DNA from: JAITMY01 sp031553765
GTDB lineage: Bacteria > Bacteroidota > Bacteroidia > Bacteroidales > UBA932
Assembly (NCBI GenBank): GCA_031553765.1
Contig: JAVBKY010000003.1
Span: 310,001 to 374,000 of the forward strand
Direction of reading: 5' to 3'
DNA: 64,000 bases
A model generated the notes under the pieces. That model saw only the letters and a list, made by a program, of their open reading frames with translations, ran no database searches and was not told the DNA's origin. Made by a program: the position numbers and the translations under genes. Positions 51,136 through 59,272 of this stretch are shown in pieces. Each line of letters begins with the position of its first letter. The stretch's first letter is position 1.

Positions 51136-51495
51136 ATGAAGTTTAGGCACGTCATATCCGTAATTTTGGCCCTAGGTTACTTGGCGTCACCGATGTTTGT
51201 AGCATCGGCGAAGGCAAGCAATATATCTACCTGTAGCGAGGTTGCCACGTGCTTTATAGCTAGTGATGCTAAGAATAATTTTATGGTAAGCGAGGCTACC
51301 TCAACCTACGCCCATATCGGTGTGGTAAAGGCAAACTTCTCTGTCAACACGCACTCAGCCATTAAGTTATTAAAAACAGGATATTTAGATCAAAATTTAC
51401 AAATGCAGCACTCAGTCGAGCGCTACATTTTCTACTCTCTTGTTTTAGAAAACCTTCATCCCACACTGAACAAGCTTAGGAGGCTAAATATTTAG
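51136..51495 (+). CDS. Small secreted protein, function unknown
   Basis: 119 residues from the ATG at 51136 (MKFRHVISVILALGYLASPMFVASAKAS, a signal peptide); a TTG five codons upstream is the alternative. The mature part is short and without recognisable domain; two cysteines (STCSEVATCFIAS) lie near its start and could form a disulfide. It ends about 130 nt before the small membrane protein and oadB, with hairpins between them. I do not recognise it. Confidence 0.5.
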   Translation: MKFRHVISVILALGYLASPMFVASAKASNISTCSEVATCFIASDAKNNFMVSEATSTYAHIGVVKANFSVNTHSAIKLLKTGYLDQNLQMQHSVERYIFYSLVLENLHPTLNKLRRLNI

Positions 51496-51526
51496 TGGTG
51501 CAGTAAACTCCCCGTTGGGCATGTCA

Positions 51527-51581
51527 TTGCGGTGTTAATCCGCAAGTTTCCGATTAGGAAGATCCTGCGTAAAACACAGGA
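51527..51581 (+). ncRNA. Three consecutive stem-loops upstream of the oadB pair (possible structured leader)
   Basis: TTGCGG/CCGCAA (51527-51545, 7-nt loop), TTCC/GGAA (51548-51560) and TCCTG/CAGGA (51563-51581) follow each other with 2-nt gaps, ending about 45 nt before the ATG at 51627. The compact arrangement suggests a structured 5' leader, possibly regulatory, though single stems are short. No known riboswitch consensus was recognised. Confidence 0.35.
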
Positions 51582-51626
51582 CTACAAGCACTACAAATAT
51601 TCATTCTCTCAAAACCTGTTCACACC

Positions 51627-51992
51627 ATGTTAACCATTATACTTTTCACCCTGGGCATGATAGCCGCTACGTTTCTTGTAGGGCTTTCCGTTGCTTGGCT
51701 CATGAGGCTTACAGCCAACGTACTATACTACTTTGAGCACCGCTCCCTGACGCACGACATCAAGGCACGCATGCGACTGATGCGCATGAAATCTCGTCGT
51801 GCAATAAAAGCTGATAGCGATAACACATATCACAGCGATCTGATTGACTACTCTCGCGGAGAGGATAGCCAAATTAATAAAAGTCAACCCGTTATTAATC
51901 AACTTTTCAACTTCTATCGCGGCGTCAATAAGCAGTTGTTCCACAAAAACGACGACGAAAGCTTGATGAGCTACTACCATGGAAACAATTGA
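51627..51992 (+). CDS. Small membrane protein of the oadB operon, function unknown
   Basis: 121 residues with one N-terminal membrane helix (TIILFTLGMIAATFLVGLSVAWLM) followed by a basic, polar, probably cytoplasmic tail (DIKARMRLMRMKSRRAIKAD...). Its stop overlaps the oadB start by 14 nt, so the two are translationally coupled. The topology resembles a decarboxylase gamma subunit (single helix plus soluble tail), but the sequence is not recognisably OadG. An accessory or assembly role for the beta subunit is inferred from the coupling. Confidence 0.6.
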   Translation: MLTIILFTLGMIAATFLVGLSVAWLMRLTANVLYYFEHRSLTHDIKARMRLMRMKSRRAIKADSDNTYHSDLIDYSRGEDSQINKSQPVINQLFNFYRGVNKQLFHKNDDESLMSYYHGNN

Positions 51993-53202
51993 TCTTGGAC
52001 TAATTTTTCAGGGCATTTCAACATTAGCCCAATCAAGCGTTGCCGTAATGGCAACCCGTATTGGACTAATTTTCTTGGGAATTCTGCTTGTGTACCTTGG
52101 CCGCAAGGGCGTACTTGAACCCATGGTTATGATACCAATGGGCTTGGGCATGGCTGCTATTAACTCCGGCATACTATTTATGCCCGACGGAAGCCAGGGT
52201 AACCTATTTGTCGACCCCATGCTGAGCGACCCTGTAGAACTTATCAACGTAATGCAGATTGACTTTCTGCAACCGCTCTACACACTCATGTTCAGTAATG
52301 GTCTTATTGCCTGCTTTATTTTTATGGGTATAGGCGTGCTGCTCGATGTGGGTTTTCTGCTTCAGCGTCCCTTCACCAGCATGTTTATTGCATTGTGCGC
52401 CGAGCTGGGAACGTTCCTTACTATTCCCATTGCTCACGCCATGGGCTTGAGCCTTCGCGATAGCGCCTCCATAGCCATGGTAGGCGGCGCTGATGGTCCT
52501 ATGGTGTTGTTCACCTCGCTTTCACTTTCCAAAGATTTATTTGTACCCATTACCGTGGTGGCCTACCTGTACTTGGGCTTAACCTACGGAGGCTATCCAT
52601 ATTTGGTAAAACTGCTGGTCCCCAAAAGGTTTCGCGCTATTAAAATGACGCGTAAACCCAGTAAGCAGTTCAGCCCCGCTACCAAACTCACGTTTGCCGT
52701 GGTAATGTGCGTCATACTCTGCCTGTTATTTCCCGTTGCGGCGCCATTGTTTTTCTCGCTATTCATAGGCGTAGCTATACGCGAGTCGGGCATACAGCAC
52801 CTCATTGACTTCATAAGCGGGCCACTGCTTTACGGCTCCACCTTCATGCTGGGCATACTGCTGGGCGTGCTTTGCGAGGCGCACCTGCTGCTCGACCCCA
52901 AGGTGCTCGTGCTTTTAATACTGGGTATAGTAGCCCTCTTTATTTCGGGTGTAGGCGGCATACTAGGTGGCTACGCCATGTACTTTATTACGAAAGGGAA
53001 TTTCAATCCCGTCATAGGAATTGCGGGAGTGAGCTGCGTGCCCACCACCGCTAAAGTTGCCCAAAAAATTGTAGCAAAGGACAACCCGTCGGCCTTAATT
53101 TTGCCCGAGGCGTTGGGAGCCAACATATCGGGGGTAATTACCACGGCCATTATTACCGGCTTGTACATTACCATTATACCCATACTGGAAAAAATGTTAT
53201 AA
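51979..53202 (+). CDS. oadB: Na+-translocating decarboxylase beta subunit (OadB/MmdB/GcdB family)
   Basis: 407 residues, about ten membrane helices. The hallmark GGADGP (169-174) holds the aspartate needed for Na+ passage, and conserved segments SNGLIACFIFMGIGVLLDVGFLL and FISGVGGILGGYAMYFI follow. It couples decarboxylation of a biotin-bound carboxyl group to Na+ export. The alpha (carboxyltransferase) and biotin subunits are not within the window, so this is an orphan beta gene, with only a small membrane protein beside it. The ATG at 51979 gives the expected N-terminus. Confidence 0.92.
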   Translation: METIDLGLIFQGISTLAQSSVAVMATRIGLIFLGILLVYLGRKGVLEPMVMIPMGLGMAAINSGILFMPDGSQGNLFVDPMLSDPVELINVMQIDFLQPLYTLMFSNGLIACFIFMGIGVLLDVGFLLQRPFTSMFIALCAELGTFLTIPIAHAMGLSLRDSASIAMVGGADGPMVLFTSLSLSKDLFVPITVVAYLYLGLTYGGYPYLVKLLVPKRFRAIKMTRKPSKQFSPATKLTFAVVMCVILCLLFPVAAPLFFSLFIGVAIRESGIQHLIDFISGPLLYGSTFMLGILLGVLCEAHLLLDPKVLVLLILGIVALFISGVGGILGGYAMYFITKGNFNPVIGIAGVSCVPTTAKVAQKIVAKDNPSALILPEALGANISGVITTAIITGLYITIIPILEKML

Positions 53203-53214
53203 ATATAATGCTAT

Positions 53215-53242
53215 AAATCCCGTGCCACCACGCGCGGGATTT
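53215..53242 (+). terminator. Intrinsic terminator after oadB
   Basis: An 8-bp stem AAATCCCG/CGGGATTT (53215-53222 with 53235-53242) around a 12-nt loop, followed by T residues. It separates oadB from the DedA gene. Confidence 0.75.
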
Positions 53243-53275
53243 TTTATGTAAACTAATACCACTTAACTTACAATA

Positions 53276-53953
53276 ATGGAATACGTTCACCTTTTTCTCG
53301 ACTTTTTTCTTCACCTTGATGTTCACCTTGCCGAGCTGCTCACACAATACGGGCACTGGGTTTACGTTCTTCTCTTCATCATCGTTTTTTGTGAAACGGG
53401 CTTGGTGGTAACACCCTTCCTACCGGGCGACTCGCTGCTGTTTGTTGCCGGAGCGTTGGCCGCAGCTCCTGCCAACCACCTCAACGTACACCTGCTGGCA
53501 GCCCTGCTGGTAGGCGCAGCCATTTTGGGTGATGCCGCAAACTATACTATAGGCTTGTTTTTGGGTAAAAAACTTTTCAACAATCCCAACTCTAAGATAT
53601 TCAGGCAGAGTTATTTGGATAAAACCCATGCTTTTTACGAGAAGTACGGAGGAAAAACTATAATTTTAGCTCGATTTGTGCCAATAGTTCGTACCTTTGC
53701 ACCCTTTGTTGCAGGCATGGGCAAAATGACTTACCGTAAATTTGCCGCTTACAACGTAATTGGCGGAATCGCGTGGGGACTGCTTTTCATCTATGCAGGC
53801 TACATGTTCGGCGAACTGGAGGTAGTGAAAAAGAATATCGAAATTTTAGCCCTCGCCATCATTTTCATTTCGCTTATACCTATGGCTGTAGAAGCCATTC
53901 GACATAAGATGAAGAAAAACAAAACCACACCTGTAAACGACAACTTGAATTAA
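53276..53953 (+). CDS. DedA-family membrane protein
   Basis: 225 residues. The sequence ETGLVVTPFLPGDSLLFVAGALA, then ILGDAANYTIGLFLGKKL and FVPIVRTFAPFVAGMGKMTYRKFAAYNVIGGIAWG, is the DedA/VTT signature with the conserved F-x-R-x-x-P-x-x-R-like segment. Members act as polyprenyl-phosphate or lipid flippases and in proton-gradient maintenance. Five to six membrane segments are predicted. It lies 7 nt before nuoA and so may be co-transcribed with complex I. Confidence 0.9.
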   Translation: MEYVHLFLDFFLHLDVHLAELLTQYGHWVYVLLFIIVFCETGLVVTPFLPGDSLLFVAGALAAAPANHLNVHLLAALLVGAAILGDAANYTIGLFLGKKLFNNPNSKIFRQSYLDKTHAFYEKYGGKTIILARFVPIVRTFAPFVAGMGKMTYRKFAAYNVIGGIAWGLLFIYAGYMFGELEVVKKNIEILALAIIFISLIPMAVEAIRHKMKKNKTTPVNDNLN

Positions 53954-53960
53954 TAGTTAT

Positions 53961-54314
53961 ATGAGTAATTCGGCCTTATTTCTTGTAGTTTTTCTCACCG
54001 CACTTTCGTTGGTGGGTTTAGCGCTGGCCATAGCGTGGTTACTGGCACCGCGCTCGTGGAACGCGCACAAGGGACAACCTTACGAGTGTGGTATCCCCAC
54101 CCGCGGTAGCTCATGGATGCAATTCCGTGTGGGTTACTACCTGTTTGCCATTCTTTACCTGGTGTTTGACGTGGAAACGGTGCTGCTGTTCCCTTGGGCT
54201 GTGGTAGTAAAAGATATGGGCGTGCAGGGTGTTTTCTGCGTGCTGTTTTTCTTGGTAGTACTGGCGTTGGGCTTGGCCTACGCATGGAAAAAAGGAGCTT
54301 TGATATGGAAGTAA
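53961..54314 (+). CDS. nuoA: NADH-quinone oxidoreductase subunit A
   Basis: 117 residues with three membrane helices. The loop segment NAHKGQPYECGIPTRGS with its conserved cysteine and the later FRVGYYLFAILYLVFDVETVLLFPWAVV match NuoA. It is the first gene of the nuo run and overlaps nuoB by 10 nt. Confidence 0.93.
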   Translation: MSNSALFLVVFLTALSLVGLALAIAWLLAPRSWNAHKGQPYECGIPTRGSSWMQFRVGYYLFAILYLVFDVETVLLFPWAVVVKDMGVQGVFCVLFFLVVLALGLAYAWKKGALIWK

Positions 54315-54889
54315 AAGATATTCGCATTCCCAACATGAAGTACGAGGATTTCAATGATAATGAATACCTCGAAGAATACGTAAATGAGCTGCGCAAAAAC
54401 GGCGTAAACATTTTTGTAGGTAAAATCAACGATTTTATCAACTGGGGACGCTCCAACTCCGTGTGGCCACTTACCTTTGCCACAAGCTGCTGCGGTATTG
54501 AGTTCATGTGCGTGGGCGCCGCCCGCACCGACTTTGCCCGCTTTGGCTGGGAGGTTACGCGTAATAGCCCCCGTCAAGCCGACGTAGTATTTGTATGCGG
54601 TACCATTGTACACAAAATGGCACCCGTACTCAAGCGTCTTTACGAGCAAATGGCCGAGCCAAAGTACGTAATGGCTATTGGCGCTTGCGCTATCAGCGGC
54701 GGTCCTTTCAAAAAATCATACCACACCGTTATGGGTGTTGACCAAATTATTCCGGTGGACGTGTACATTCCCGGCTGCCCTCCCCGCCCCGATGCTGTGC
54801 TATATGGCATGATGCAGCTTTCGCGCAAAATTAAGGTGCAGAACTTTTTTAAGTTGCCCGAACAGCCACAGGTGGAGGAGAAAAAGTAG
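54305..54889 (+). CDS. nuoB: NADH-quinone oxidoreductase subunit B (N2 cluster)
   Basis: 194 residues from the ATG at 54305, overlapping nuoA; a longer frame into nuoA is spurious. The N2 [4Fe-4S] ligands are visible as Cys62-Cys63 in ATSCCGIEFMC, Cys128 in GACAISGG and Cys158 in PGCPPRPDA. It transfers electrons to quinone at the junction with the membrane arm. Confidence 0.96.
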   Translation: MEVKDIRIPNMKYEDFNDNEYLEEYVNELRKNGVNIFVGKINDFINWGRSNSVWPLTFATSCCGIEFMCVGAARTDFARFGWEVTRNSPRQADVVFVCGTIVHKMAPVLKRLYEQMAEPKYVMAIGACAISGGPFKKSYHTVMGVDQIIPVDVYIPGCPPRPDAVLYGMMQLSRKIKVQNFFKLPEQPQVEEKK

Positions 54890-54904
54890 GCAGTAAAAAC
54901 AAAA

Positions 54905-56548
54905 ATGAAAATGGAAATTACCGAGAAATACCTTTCATCGCTTGATTTTGCCACCGTGAGCCGCAGGGCCGATGGCGTGTTAAGCGTTAGCGTACCCAAG
55001 GAAAAACTTTATGATGTAGCCAAATACTTGCGCTACGACAACGGCGATAAGTTCGATTTTCTGTTCGACATAGTAGGTACCGACAACGGCGAAAACCTTG
55101 GCGCCCTCTACTACCTTTCGCCTTCGGCAAAGCCCGAGCAAATGCTGGCGCTGAGCACTTCTACTACCGACCGTGAGAAACCCCAACTGTTTTCGGTAAA
55201 CGATTTGTGGGAATCAGCATCGGTGTACGAGCGTGAGGTGTACGACTTTTTCGGCATTCGCTTTATTAACCACCCCGACATGCGCCGCATATTCCTGCGC
55301 GCCGACTGGAATGGTTTCCCGCTACGTAAAGACTACAACGCTGACCCTGCCGTTAATCCCGTTCCCGAAAAGAGCGAGCTGATTTCGGACATGGAGCGTA
55401 TGCCCTCCATTACCATGAAAATGGGGCAAACCGTAGAGGAAGTTCACCAAGCGTTTGAGAAAGATGACTACGTGGTAAACTTCGGTCCGCAGCACCCTGC
55501 CATGCACGGCGTGTTGCACCTGCGCGTAGCGTTGGATGGTGAAATTATTAAGAAAATTGACCCCGTATTTGGCTACATACACCGCGGTATAGAAAAGATG
55601 GTGGAAGGTTACACCTACCCGCAAATTCTTCATCTTACCGACCGTTTGGACTACCTTTCTGGCACCATGAACCGCCACGCGTTTGCGCTGTGCTGCGAGA
55701 ATGCACTACAAATGGAAGTTCCCGATCGCGCACACTACATCCGTACCATATTCGACGAGCTTACCCGCGTAGCATCACACCTACTGGGCTGGGGCTGTAT
55801 GGCAATGGACATGGGTTCTATCACGGCGTTTGTGTACGGCATGCGCGACCGTGAAAAAATCATGGATATTTTTGAGGAAACCGCAGGCGGTCGCCTCATG
55901 GCCAACTATGCTACCATTGGCGGCGTAATGCGCGATATTCATCCCAACTTCCAAAAGCGCGTTAAGGAATTTATTCCCTACGCCCGCAAGATGCTCAAGG
56001 AGCACCACATGCTCTTCACCAATAACCCTATTGCCCGCGGACGTATGAAGGGCATAGGTCATTTGACCACCGAACAGGCTATTTCGCTTGGCGCAACAGG
56101 CCCATCAGGCCGCGCTTCAAACTGGCATAACGATCTGCGTAAAATATCACCCTACGCTGCCTACGGCAAGGTAAACTTTGACGAGGTGCTGCGCCCCGAG
56201 GGTTTAACATTCGACCGTTACGTAATTCGTCTGGACGAAATTGAGCAATCACTCCGCATTATCGAACAGCTGATTGATAACATTCCCGAAGGTCCATATG
56301 CAGCCAAAACTAAGGCGGTGATTAAGCTGCCCGAGGGAGAGTTTTTACAACGTGTGGAAAATGCCCGCGGACAATTCGGCGTGCATATCACCAGCAAGGG
56401 CGACAAGTCACCTTACCGCGTAAAATTCCGCTCACCGTCGCTGGTGCTGGTAGGCGCGCTCAAGGCTATTGCTACCGAGAGCAAGGTGGCGGACTTGATT
56501 ATGCTGGGAGCATCACTGGACTATGTGATTCCTTGTATTGACAGATAG
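54905..56548 (+). CDS. nuoCD: NADH-quinone oxidoreductase fused subunits C and D
   Basis: 547 residues. Residues ~1-150 are the NuoC (30-kDa) domain (WESASVYEREVYDFFGIRFINHPDMRRIFL...GFPLRKDY). From about residue 180 the NuoD (49-kDa) domain follows (VNFGPQHPAMHGVLHLRVALDGEIIKKIDPVFGYIHRGIEKM) with the quinone-site His. A short linker joins them (PSITMKMGQTVEEVHQAFEKDD). The fusion is known from Bacteroidota, E. coli and others. Confidence 0.95.
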   Translation: MKMEITEKYLSSLDFATVSRRADGVLSVSVPKEKLYDVAKYLRYDNGDKFDFLFDIVGTDNGENLGALYYLSPSAKPEQMLALSTSTTDREKPQLFSVNDLWESASVYEREVYDFFGIRFINHPDMRRIFLRADWNGFPLRKDYNADPAVNPVPEKSELISDMERMPSITMKMGQTVEEVHQAFEKDDYVVNFGPQHPAMHGVLHLRVALDGEIIKKIDPVFGYIHRGIEKMVEGYTYPQILHLTDRLDYLSGTMNRHAFALCCENALQMEVPDRAHYIRTIFDELTRVASHLLGWGCMAMDMGSITAFVYGMRDREKIMDIFEETAGGRLMANYATIGGVMRDIHPNFQKRVKEFIPYARKMLKEHHMLFTNNPIARGRMKGIGHLTTEQAISLGATGPSGRASNWHNDLRKISPYAAYGKVNFDEVLRPEGLTFDRYVIRLDEIEQSLRIIEQLIDNIPEGPYAAKTKAVIKLPEGEFLQRVENARGQFGVHITSKGDKSPYRVKFRSPSLVLVGALKAIATESKVADLIMLGASLDYVIPCIDR

Positions 56549-56553
56549 CATAG

Positions 56554-56619
56554 TTGTCATCCCGAACTTGATTCGGGATCTCCTAATCGGGGGATTGCGG
56601 GTCAAGCCCGCAATGACAA
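56554..56619. repeat. Cloverleaf palindromic element between nuoCD and nuoH
   Basis: TTGTCAT (56554-56560) pairs with ATGACAA (56613-56619). Inside are two hairpins, CCCGAA/TTCGGG and ATTGCGGG/CCCGCAAT, so the RNA could fold as a three-way junction. I know the word pair as a widespread dispersed repeat. It lies within the nuo operon and has no terminator T tract. Confidence 0.8.
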
Positions 56620-56650
56620 GTCAGAATTAAAAACTTACGAAAAAAGATAT

Positions 56651-57715
56651 ATGTTTAGTTTTTCAAGTGTAACCCAATGGATAGACCAGCTGCTGAACCA
56701 GTGGATGCCGCACGGTTGGGCGCTATTCATCGAATTCTTGCTCATTGGCATTGGCTTAATGGCGGCGTATGCGGTGCTTGCGCTGATTCTTATTTTGGCC
56801 GAGCGTAAAATCTGCGCCTACTTTCAGTGCCGCTTAGGTCCGAATCGTGTTGGTCCGTGGGGCTTATTTCAGCCGGTAGCCGACATGATTAAGATTGTGC
56901 TCAAGGAGCTCATTCGCATCAATCGTGCCGACAAATTTTTATTCCGTTTGGCATCGTTTATCGTTGTCATTGGCTCCATTTGTACATTTGGTGCGCTACC
57001 ATTTGCAAAAGGGTTACAAATTGTCGATTTCAACATCGGCGTGTTCTACCTGCTGGCTGTTTCATCACTTGGCGTAGTAGGTATTCTGCTGGCAGGTTGG
57101 TCAAGTAACAGCAAGTACACCATGATAGGCGCTATGCGTAGCGGTGCGCAACTCATCAGCTACGAGTTGTCGTGCGGACTTGCGCTGCTCACCATTGTAG
57201 TGCTGTCAGGCACCATGCAGCTGTCGGAAATTGTAGAAATGCAGCGTGATTCCTGGTTCATTTTTCAAGGACACGTACCCGCTATCATCGCCTTTGTTAT
57301 TTACCTAATAGCCGGTCATGCCGAAACCAACCGTGGTCCGTTTGACTTGCCTGAGGCCGAGAGTGAACTTACCGCCGGTTACCACACTGAGTACTCAGGT
57401 ATTCAGTTCGGTTTTTACTACTTGGCGGAGTACATGAACATGTTCATTATTGCAGCCATTGCTACCACCATGTTTTTGGGTGGTTGGATGCCGCTGCACA
57501 TTCCCGGTTGGGAGTCATTTAACCAGGTAATGGACTACATCCCATCAATTCTTTGGTTCCTTGGCAAGACAGCGTTCTGCGTATTCCTCGCGCTGTGGGT
57601 ACGTTGGTCATTCCCCCGCTTGCGTATTGACCAACTGCTGAATTTGGAGTGGAAGATATTAATGCCTATCTGCTTGATAAATATTCTGATAATGGCATTG
57701 GTTGTTGCTTTATAA
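56651..57715 (+). CDS. nuoH: NADH-quinone oxidoreductase subunit H
   Basis: 354 residues with about eight membrane helices. The conserved quinone-chamber loop AERKICAYFQCRLGPNRVGPWGLFQPVADMIKI and the segment GHAETNRGPFDLPEAESELTAGYHTEYSG are complete. It links the peripheral arm to the antiporter-like subunits. It ends 11 nt before nuoI. Confidence 0.96.
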   Translation: MFSFSSVTQWIDQLLNQWMPHGWALFIEFLLIGIGLMAAYAVLALILILAERKICAYFQCRLGPNRVGPWGLFQPVADMIKIVLKELIRINRADKFLFRLASFIVVIGSICTFGALPFAKGLQIVDFNIGVFYLLAVSSLGVVGILLAGWSSNSKYTMIGAMRSGAQLISYELSCGLALLTIVVLSGTMQLSEIVEMQRDSWFIFQGHVPAIIAFVIYLIAGHAETNRGPFDLPEAESELTAGYHTEYSGIQFGFYYLAEYMNMFIIAAIATTMFLGGWMPLHIPGWESFNQVMDYIPSILWFLGKTAFCVFLALWVRWSFPRLRIDQLLNLEWKILMPICLINILIMALVVAL

Positions 57716-57726
57716 AAAAAGAAAAA

Positions 57727-58221
57727 ATGCGACTAATAAAACAAGTTTACAGCTACATTGCAGAAATTGTTGTAGGTATATGGCACTTGATGCAGGGCAT
57801 GTACATTGCGCTGCTTAACATGTTCCGCAAAAAGGTAACCGAGAAATACCCCGAGAACCGCAAGACGAAAGTACAGTTCGAACGCTTTCGCGGATTGCTT
57901 ACCATGCCTCACAACGAGAAGAATGAGCATAAGTGTACCGCTTGCGGTATTTGCGCTATGAACTGCCCCAACGGCACCATTCAGGTTATCAGCAAAAAGG
58001 TAATGGATGAGGCTACGGGCAAGGAAAAGCGCGTGCTTGACCAATACCTGTACGACCTTGGCAGCTGCACCTTCTGCGACTTGTGTACTACCACCTGTCC
58101 ACAGGATGCTATTGTATTCACCCCCGCTTTTGAGCACACCATGTACACCAAAAGCAAGTTGCTGAAGAAGCTGAATAAGGAAGGGTCGAAGCTACAGGAA
58201 AAGGAAAAAAGTAATGATTAG
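57727..58221 (+). CDS. nuoI: NADH-quinone oxidoreductase subunit I (two [4Fe-4S] clusters)
   Basis: 164 residues from the ATG at 57727 (MRLIKQVYSYIAEIVVGIWH); a frame from 57649 runs into nuoH and is spurious. Two ferredoxin motifs are seen: CTACGICAMNCP with Cys70, 73, 76 and 80, and CTFCDLCTTTCP with Cys114, 117, 120 and 124. It carries clusters N6a/N6b. In this NADH-module-less complex it could be the entry point for electrons from ferredoxin or another donor. Confidence 0.94.
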   Translation: MRLIKQVYSYIAEIVVGIWHLMQGMYIALLNMFRKKVTEKYPENRKTKVQFERFRGLLTMPHNEKNEHKCTACGICAMNCPNGTIQVISKKVMDEATGKEKRVLDQYLYDLGSCTFCDLCTTTCPQDAIVFTPAFEHTMYTKSKLLKKLNKEGSKLQEKEKSND

Positions 58222-58336
58222 ATAAATGTTCCGCTTAGGGCGGAACGATAAAAAGATAAAAGGATAAAATTTTATCGCGAGCAAAGCGAGCATTTATCGC
58301 TTTATCGCCCGAAGGGCATTTATCTATTTTAAAATA
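58221..58336. repeat. GATAAA word mosaic, copy 2
   Basis: GATAAA words on the left are mirrored by TTTATC words on the right (for example GGATAAAATTTTATC). Between them sit mini-palindromes GTTCCGC...GCGGAAC, GCGAGCAAAGCGAGC and GCCCGAAGGGC. It starts at the nuoI stop, fills the nuoI-nuoJ gap, and matches the style of 47182-47258. Confidence 0.7.
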
Positions 58337-58347
58337 TACATTTATAT

Positions 58348-58872
58348 ATGGAACTTACCGGTACCCAAATCGTTTTTTTCATTCTCTCCGCGCTGATTAT
58401 AGCATCGGCCATAATGGCGGTAACTGCGCGTAAAATACTACGTGCGGCCACCTACCTGCTATTTGTGCTTATTGGCACCGCCGGACTTTACCTGCTGCTC
58501 AACTACCACTTTTTGGCGGCGGTACAGCTATCGGTTTACGCAGGAGGTATTCTTATCCTGTTCATTTTTGCCATTCTGCTTACCAATCCCAAGGGCGATA
58601 AGATAGAGTCCTCTGACAAAAGGAAGGTCATTATGGGCATAGTGGCTGCCGTGTGTGGCGTTGCAACTACCTGCTTCATTACGCTTAAGCACTTCTACCT
58701 GTACCCTATCAACCCCACGGTGATAGGTGATCAGGAAATAAACATGAAGGTAATAGGTAGCGCGCTTATGGGTACGGGCAAATACCAGTACCTGCTACCG
58801 TTTGAGATATTGAGCGTATTACTGCTTGCTGTGGTAATAGGCGGAATTTTAATTGCAAGAAAAAGACAATAG
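58348..58872 (+). CDS. nuoJ: NADH-quinone oxidoreductase subunit J
   Basis: 174 residues with five membrane helices (QIVFFILSALIIASAIMAV; AATYLLFVLIGTAGLYLLL; FLAAVQLSVYAGGILILFIFAILL; ...; EILSVLLLAVVIGGILIA). The pattern VQLSVYAGGILILFIFAI, containing the pi-bulge helix region, matches NuoJ. It lies 3 nt before nuoK. Confidence 0.92.
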   Translation: MELTGTQIVFFILSALIIASAIMAVTARKILRAATYLLFVLIGTAGLYLLLNYHFLAAVQLSVYAGGILILFIFAILLTNPKGDKIESSDKRKVIMGIVAAVCGVATTCFITLKHFYLYPINPTVIGDQEINMKVIGSALMGTGKYQYLLPFEILSVLLLAVVIGGILIARKRQ

Positions 58873-58875
58873 TAT

Positions 58876-59184
58876 ATGATACCAATGGATTACTTTCTCG
58901 TAGTGAGCTCCGTGATGTTTTTCGCGGGCATCTACGGGTTTATCGCGCGAAAAAACCTGCTTGCGGTGCTGATATCAATCGAGCTCATACTGAACTCGGT
59001 GGAAATTAACTTCAGCGTGTTTAACCGCTACCTCTACCCCGAGCATATGGAGGGTATGTTTTTCAGCCTGTTCGGCATTGCTATTTCGGCAGCCGAAACA
59101 GCAGTGGCCATTGCCATTATCATTAACATTTACCGTAACGTCAACAACATTGACGTGAGGCATATTGATAAAATGAAGCACTAG
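58876..59184 (+). CDS. nuoK: NADH-quinone oxidoreductase subunit K
   Basis: 102 residues with three helices. The conserved glutamates of the proton path lie in LLAVLISIELILNSVEINFSVF and in ISAAETAVAIAIIINIYR, both intact. The start at 58876 gives MIPMDYFLVV; the next Met is three codons later. Confidence 0.94.
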   Translation: MIPMDYFLVVSSVMFFAGIYGFIARKNLLAVLISIELILNSVEINFSVFNRYLYPEHMEGMFFSLFGIAISAAETAVAIAIIINIYRNVNNIDVRHIDKMKH

Positions 59185-59268
59185 GGATTAGGTAATAGGG
59201 ATTAGTGATTAGGGCAAATGCCCTTAACCACCAACCCCTAATCACTAACCTCTAATCACTAATTACTA
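59184..59268. repeat. GGGATTAGTGATTAGGG palindromic mosaic between nuoK and nuoL
   Basis: Left-hand words GGGATTAGG, AGGGATTAGTGATTAGGG pair with right-hand CCCCTAATCACTAACC and TCTAATCACTAATTACT. A central hairpin AGGGCA/TGCCCT forms the tip. It fills the gap and ends a few bases before the nuoL ATG. Confidence 0.75.
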
Positions 59269-59272
59269 TAAC

